Assembly: GCA_026993705.1 (NCBI GenBank)
Contig: JALWSJ010000452.1
Span: 1-9,938, forward strand
Direction of reading: 5' to 3'
From: Flavobacteriales bacterium
GTDB lineage: Bacteria > Bacteroidota > Bacteroidia > Flavobacteriales_D > Parvicellaceae
Length of the DNA: 9,938 nt
The first letter of the stretch is position 1; each line of letters begins with the position of its first letter. This document shows positions 7,115-9,938 of the stretch, one piece after another. Position numbers and translations under genes: made by a program. The notes under the pieces were generated by a model. The model made no database searches. It had not been told where the DNA came from and worked only from the letters and a program-made list of their open reading frames with translations.

Positions 7115-7252
7115 GTGTAAAATGAGCGGTAAGAAAATGAGTTTTAGTTTCTTTAGACGATGAAAAAAATCTTTGCATAGCACCCGCTATGGAAATGTTT
7201 TTTGAAGAAGGATAAAGGAAATAAAACCATTTTATGGTGCTCATTTTACACA
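7114..7252. repeat. Palindromic repeat 'R', copy 1 (uninterrupted)
   Basis: This 139-bp element folds almost end to end. The outer arms TGTGTAAAATGAGC (7114-7127) and GCTCATTTTACACA (7239-7252) pair perfectly over 14 bp. The middle pairs imperfectly (7140-7155 with about 7211-7227). The tip is CATAGC (7176-7181), loop ACCC, GCTATG (7186-7191). It is homologous to the two ends of R2 at 7380-7696. No start codon plus conserved reading frame supports a protein on either strand. It could be a DNA-level palindrome of the REP/MITE type or a structured transcript. Confidence 0.7.
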
Positions 7253-7253
7253 G

Positions 7254-7378
7254 GTTAGGGATACTCCAACTAACGTTAAAATACAATATTGATAATCAAA
7301 TGATTACAAAATAGTCGTAATTTTTACGTTTGCTCAAAAACTCAACCGTTTTTTCACAGTCGCTTAATGATCCCTAAC
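7254..7378. repeat. Palindromic repeat 'A', copy 1
   Basis: This 125-bp element begins GTTAGGGAT and ends ATCCCTAAC, a 9-bp inverted repeat. A weaker inner dyad brings AACGTTAAAAT (7272-7282) opposite ATTTTTACGTT (7320-7330). It aligns along its length with A2 at 7698-7821, including the block CACAGTCGCTTAAT near the 3' end (about 7356-7369). It is separated by one base from R1 on the left and one base from R2 on the right. The outer GTTAGGGATA (7254-7263) also pairs with TATCCCTAAC at 7000-7009, which would enclose D and R1 in one larger stem. Confidence 0.65.
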
Positions 7379-7379
7379 G

Positions 7380-7696
7380 CGAGCAAAATTGGCGGATAGA
7401 AAGTGAATTTTTGGTTTCTTAGACGATGAATAAAAATTTTGTATAGCACCAGCTATGGAAAATTTTTATGTAGAGGTTATTTACAGTTTGGGTATAAAAG
7501 TGAAATTAGTTGTTGAATCTACGGTTTATTTTCTTTTCAATCTAGGCATTTTTAAGAAGCATAGCCGTAGCTATGGTTCGCAAAAATAACGATGAGTGAA
7601 ATGAAAAGAATTAATTTTTAACTTATAAACAAGCTGTAATTAACCTCTACTAAGAATAAGGAATCAAAAAACGCTTTATACCGTCTATTTTGTTCG
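7380..7696. repeat. Palindromic repeat 'R', copy 2 (interrupted by element C)
   Basis: The left part (7380-7469) aligns with the left part of R1, with shared blocks GCGG, GTTTC..TTAGACGATGAA and ATAGCACC.GCTATGGAAA. The right part (7651-7696) aligns with the right part of R1 (AAGAA, AAGGAA, ATTTT near the end). The outer arms 7380-7395 and 7681-7696 pair at 15 of 16 positions if two G-T wobbles are allowed. The tip is TATAGC (7442-7447), loop ACCA, GCTATG (7452-7457). About 180 bp between t7469 and t7651 is an insertion, element C. Confidence 0.65.
7470..7650. mobile_element. Palindromic insertion 'C' inside R2
   Basis: The terminal arms GTAGAGGTTATTTACAG (7470-7486) and CTGTAATTAACCTCTAC (7634-7650) pair at 16 of 17 positions. 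Inner segments continue to pair imperfectly. TTCTTTTCA (about 7531-7539) pairs with TGAAAAGAA (about 7602-7610), and the tip GAAGCATAGC (7556-7565), loop CGTA, GCTATGGTTC (7570-7579) pairs at 9 of 10. R1 has no counterpart at this place, so C was inserted into R2. No clear target duplication is visible. The CATAGC/GCTATG tip resembles that of R, so C may be a distant relative. No coding capacity is evident. Confidence 0.55.
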
Positions 7697-7697
7697 T

Positions 7698-7821
7698 GTT
7701 AGGGATTCCAACTAACGTAAAAATACAGCATTGAAAATCAATGAATTATGAAATTACCTAAATTTTTACGTTAGCTCAAAAAAACTCAACTGTTTTTCAC
7801 AGTCGCTTAATCGTCCCTAAC
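7698..7821. repeat. Palindromic repeat 'A', copy 2
   Basis: This 124-bp element is bounded by GTTAGGGA (7698-7705) and TCCCTAAC (7814-7821). Inside is a perfect 13-bp dyad, CTAACGTAAAAAT (7712-7724) and ATTTTTACGTTAG (7762-7774). Inside that is CATTGA-AAA-TCAATG (about 7729-7743). A tail, CAACTGTTTTTCACAGTCGCTTAAT (in 7788-7811), is nearly identical to that of A1 but is not part of a strong stem. It begins one base after R2, exactly as A1 does after R1, so R and A behave as one composite unit present twice in tandem. Confidence 0.65.
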
Positions 7822-7887
7822 GCGGAATGAAATAAGTGCATGAGTGATAATTTTCTGTAAAAAACAGATTTATTACCAATAACAATA

Positions 7888-8604
7888 CTAAACCTTAGCT
7901 TTAGCAATAAAATAATATTCCTTGTTCGTTTCAAAGAGTTTAATAAATTGTTCAATTGTTAAACTTGGTTTATTAGAAACAAACCCTCTTAAGCTAAAAA
8001 CACAATAATCATTTTCATTAAGAAACTCCCACATTTCTTCTGGCGTAGTACCATAAAATTCCGAAGCACCCAATCCATGCTCAAAAACAATTACAGGAGA
8101 CCACTTATTAAGTGTTTTTTTAGCTCCTTTTAAGACCCCCATTTCTCCTCCTTCAACATCTATCTTAATCAAATTAATTCGTTCGGCAGTTCTAAGTTGA
8201 TGATCCATTGTGTCTAATTCTACCTCTATCTCTTCAATGACTTCTTCTTTCGGATACGAACGTTTTTTTATACCACTGTAAGCAGGGTTTGTTTTTACAT
8301 ATTGAAAGGTTGTATACCCTCTCTTTTCTCCCAAAGCAACGTTTTTTATAATAGCTAAGTGCCCATGTGTTTTTTGTAAACTACGATATAAATCCGGTAT
8401 AGGTTCAAAAGCGTAGTGTTTTCCATTGGGAGCTATTTTTAAAGCCTCATCCAGTAGTTCGCCCTTATGACATCCTACATCAATAAAAGTCGAATCCTCT
8501 TCCAAAACAATTTGCATTATTTGTAAAGTCAAAGCGTCATATCTTTGATTTCGCGTTAAATTAACAGGGAGTTTTTTTAAAATACTTTTTATGGTTTCTC
8601 TCAT
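7888..8604 (-). CDS. FkbM-family methyltransferase
   Basis: This is a SAM-dependent methyltransferase of the FkbM type (Methyltransf_21), a family that commonly O-methylates sugars or polyketide/glycan hydroxyl groups. The acceptor here is unknown. The 238-residue protein has the SAM-binding motif FIDVGCHKGE (40-49), the acidic residue after strand 2 in FEPIPDLYRSL (66-76), and the family signature LIKIDVEGGEMGVLKGAKKTL (145-165). VIVFEHG (171-177) follows. There is no signal peptide or membrane span, so it is probably cytoplasmic. The start MRETIKSIL is the first ATG in frame before the conserved region. It is transcribed toward the repeat-rich spacer and away from the TPR gene, with a 201-bp divergent promoter region upstream. 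It could act on a glycan made by the nearby glycosyltransferases, but that is inference. Confidence 0.92.
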   Translation of the reverse strand: MRETIKSILKKLPVNLTRNQRYDALTLQIMQIVLEEDSTFIDVGCHKGELLDEALKIAPNGKHYAFEPIPDLYRSLQKTHGHLAIIKNVALGEKRGYTTFQYVKTNPAYSGIKKRSYPKEEVIEEIEVELDTMDHQLRTAERINLIKIDVEGGEMGVLKGAKKTLNKWSPVIVFEHGLGASEFYGTTPEEMWEFLNENDYCVFSLRGFVSNKPSLTIEQFIKLFETNKEYYFIAKAKV

Positions 8605-8805
8605 GTACAGCTCTTATCATCATTCTTATTCAATCTTCTTTACCGTTGTCAATGATTATCAACGTAGAGATTTAAGTGAAATATATCTCAAGTCAATTTA
8701 CTTGATAATCAAAAATAATAATTATTGAGGTTATATGCCAATTAATTGACAAAAAAACATAACTTTATAGTATAGATTTTTAAAATATAAAAAACATTAT
8801 TCCAT
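8605..8805. promoter_or_regulatory. Divergent promoter region
   Basis: The region separates two divergent genes, so it should carry both promoters. For the plus strand, TTGACA (8746-8751) and TAGATTTT (8773-8780) resemble the Bacteroidota -33 TTG and -7 TAnnTTTG, with a 24-bp gap that is slightly long. They would give a leader of about 20 nt. For the minus strand, TTG (complement of 8710-8712) and TATATTTC (complement of 8678-8685) are a weaker pair with the same 24-bp gap. A 21-bp dyad lies at 8644-8664, and TTGATAATCAA at 8702-8712 is also palindromic. All promoter assignments are by eye. Confidence 0.35.
8644..8664. promoter_or_regulatory. 21-bp interrupted dyad, possible operator or leader hairpin
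   Basis: CGTTG-tc-AAT-g-ATT-at-CAACG is symmetric at 16 of 20 non-central positions around G8654. It lies between the methyltransferase start and its candidate promoter, so it could be an operator or fold in the leader RNA. No regulator is encoded nearby, and a chance dyad in AT-rich DNA is possible. Confidence 0.25.
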
Positions 8806-9573
8806 ATGGTATCTAAACAAATTGTCTTCATTAGCTTTTTAGCTTTCATTTTTTTGTCTTTTTCGGGAGTTTCACAGACCGAAAAAGAACTATATGAACA
8901 AGGTTTAAAGTATAAGAAACAAGTCAATAATAAAAAAATGCTGGTCACATTTAAAAAGCTAGTTGACATGAACCCTAATAATACCGAGTATTTAGCAAAC
9001 CTTAGTTTTGCCTTCAGCAAAGTAGGAGCAAATTTAGAAGACGAAGCTGTCAAATTAAAGTATTACGCTAAAGCAAAAAAACTAGCTGAAAAAGCCAAGC
9101 AACTCGACGATAATAATGCTTTAGCTCATTATGCTTATGCCTTAGCTTTAGCTAGAGAAAACGAAAATGCAAGCTCTAAAGATAAAATAGCAAACGCTAA
9201 AGAAATCAAAGTAGAATGTGAACGTGCATTAGCCCTTAATCCAAAGGAAGCCGGTGCTTATCATATTATGGGACGTTGGCACAGAACATTTGCCGGTTTT
9301 GGAAAAGCAAAAACCGCCATGGTAAACGCTTTCTACGGCGGAAAACCCGAAGGAGGAACGTATGCTTATGCTATTAGTAATTTTAAAGAAGCTATAAAAT
9401 TAGAACCTTGGTATATGATGCATACCTACCAGTTAGCAGTAACTTACCATGAAATGGGAAAAGATGATTTAGCAAAAGAGTATGTACTGAAAGCAATGAA
9501 ACTTCCACAAACTTATGAAGATGCTAAAAAGTGTTACAAAGAATGCGAAGCACTGTTACAAGAATTGAATTAA
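8806..9573 (+). CDS. Exported TPR protein related to the RMDN (regulator of microtubule dynamics) family
   Basis: The 255-residue product starts with a likely Sec signal peptide: basic MVSK, a hydrophobic core IVFISFLAFIFLSF (6-19), and a probable cleavage near SGVSQ (20-24). The rest is helical TPR-like sequence, with repeats around 25-57, 59-101, 103-148 and 186-235. The segment KIANAKEIKVECERALALNP, then KEAGAYHIMGRWHRTFAG (127-164), and later GGTYAYAISNFKEAIKLEP (183-201) match, from memory, the diagnostic region of eukaryotic RMDN proteins (IANA..IK....A..LNP....HLMG.W..TFA). Such proteins are scaffolds, and no enzyme activity is expected. Localisation is probably periplasmic. The function in this organism is unknown. 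It is divergent from the methyltransferase and 36 bp upstream of a glycosyltransferase on the same strand, with no terminator between, so cotranscription is likely. Confidence 0.8.
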   Translation: MVSKQIVFISFLAFIFLSFSGVSQTEKELYEQGLKYKKQVNNKKMLVTFKKLVDMNPNNTEYLANLSFAFSKVGANLEDEAVKLKYYAKAKKLAEKAKQLDDNNALAHYAYALALARENENASSKDKIANAKEIKVECERALALNPKEAGAYHIMGRWHRTFAGFGKAKTAMVNAFYGGKPEGGTYAYAISNFKEAIKLEPWYMMHTYQLAVTYHEMGKDDLAKEYVLKAMKLPQTYEDAKKCYKECEALLQELN

Positions 9574-9609
9574 TACAGTTAAGTAAATTGTATAGCTTGA
9601 AAGATAAGA

Positions 9610-9938
9610 ATGGGCAAAAAAGTAATTCTTTCTGTAACAAACGATTTGGTCTTTGACCAAAGAGTAGCTAAAATGTGTAATAGTTTGCAAGAAATAGGTT
9701 GCGAAGTTACACTTGTCGGTCGCAGACTTCCTCAAAGTCCTCCCATCTCGAGGGACTATAAAACAATACGGATGAAACTTTTGTTTGAGCGTGGAGCTTT
9801 ATTTTACGCTTGTTTCAATATCCGTCTTTTTTGGTTATTACTCTTTACAAAAACCGACATTTATCATTCCAATGATTTGGATACTTTGTTGCCTAATTAC
9901 CTCGTTTCAAAAATAAAAAACAAGCCCCTTATTTACGA
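9610..9938 (+). CDS. Glycosyltransferase, N-terminal part (3' truncated by window edge)
   Basis: An open frame runs from ATG 9610 to the end of the window, giving 109 residues and two further bases with no stop. The start MGKKVILSVTNDLVFDQRVA followed by SLQEIGCEVTLVGRR is characteristic of the acceptor-binding N-terminal domain of GT4-like glycosyltransferases in Bacteroidota. DIYHSNDLDTLLP (83-95) and the final KNKPLIY continue that pattern. The donor-binding domain with the E-x7-E motif would lie beyond the window. It begins 36 bp after the TPR gene without a visible terminator. It is too short to assign a substrate. It suggests that a glycan biosynthesis cluster continues to the right. 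Confidence 0.85.
   Translation, partial: MGKKVILSVTNDLVFDQRVAKMCNSLQEIGCEVTLVGRRLPQSPPISRDYKTIRMKLLFERGALFYACFNIRLFWLLLFTKTDIYHSNDLDTLLPNYLVSKIKNKPLIY

Larger units (their letters stand above)
6943..7887. other. Convergent intergenic spacer made of palindromic repeats, no gene
   Basis: The spacer lies between the 3' end of the plus-strand glycosyltransferase and the 3' end of the minus-strand methyltransferase. Its contents in order are P (6943-7010), D (7012-7110), R1, A1, R2 with C inside, and A2. The remaining 7822-7887 holds only a short dyad, TCTGT (about 7854-7858) with ACAGA (about 7864-7868). That might serve as a weak terminator for the methyltransferase but has no good T-tract. Open frames here (for example 7020-7286 minus) run across several repeat boundaries and look like chance. 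Confidence 0.7.

Noticed and set aside
7020..7286. Open frame of 88 codons on the minus strand in the spacer
   Set aside because: It crosses D, R1 and part of A1, has no recognisable domain and no family resemblance, and its reading frame is not kept in R2. A chance frame in palindromic DNA.
6943..7821. CRISPR array
   Set aside because: The repeats are long, palindromic, only two copies per family and directly abutting, without short regular repeats or unique spacers. No cas genes are present.
6943..7887. tRNA or known riboswitch in the spacer
   Set aside because: No cloverleaf with a T-loop GTTCRA pattern and no recognised aptamer core. The folds are long simple hairpins.
8742..9053. Minus-strand open frame overlapping the TPR gene start
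   Set aside because: It overlaps the signal-peptide region of a well-supported gene and its promoter, and has no family resemblance.

Overview
The window is AT-rich and carries the distal half of a bacterial ribosomal-protein superoperon, in the order rplO(partial)-secY-map-infA-rpmJ-rpsM-rpsK-rpsD-rpoA-rplQ. It points to the Bacteroidota, most likely Flavobacteriales. The reasons are the protein sequences themselves, a zinc-ligand-free L36, an L17 with a long charged tail, A-rich start regions with almost no Shine-Dalgarno sequences, and TAnnTTTG-like promoter candidates. The genus cannot be fixed from this window.

Positions 1-5735 are housekeeping. Ten same-strand genes, spaced 1-40 bp apart, encode ribosomal proteins, the Sec channel, methionine aminopeptidase, IF-1 and the RNA polymerase alpha subunit. 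A strong intrinsic terminator at 5706-5735 closes the operon.

Positions 5739-6942 hold a GT4-type glycosyltransferase that starts three bases after the terminator T-tract. It ends inside a long hairpin that is probably its own terminator.

Positions 6943-7887 have no credible gene. This is a convergent spacer packed with palindromic elements: a compact GC-rich hairpin (6943-7010), a small MITE-like element with a 4-bp target duplication (7012-7110), and two diverged tandem copies of a composite unit 'R-A' (R1 7114-7252, A1 7254-7378; R2 7380-7696, A2 7698-7821). R2 is split by another palindrome, C (7470-7650). R1 and R2 keep their pairing through compensatory substitutions, so the folded structure seems to have been maintained. 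This spacer is the most unusual part of the window.

Positions 7888-9938 look like the edge of a surface-glycan or envelope locus. A FkbM-type methyltransferase lies on the minus strand. Divergent from it are a secreted TPR protein resembling the eukaryotic RMDN (regulator of microtubule dynamics) family and, 36 bp on, the start of a second glycosyltransferase cut by the window edge. With the glycosyltransferase at 5739 they suggest glycan assembly and modification, but no pathway or substrate can be assigned.
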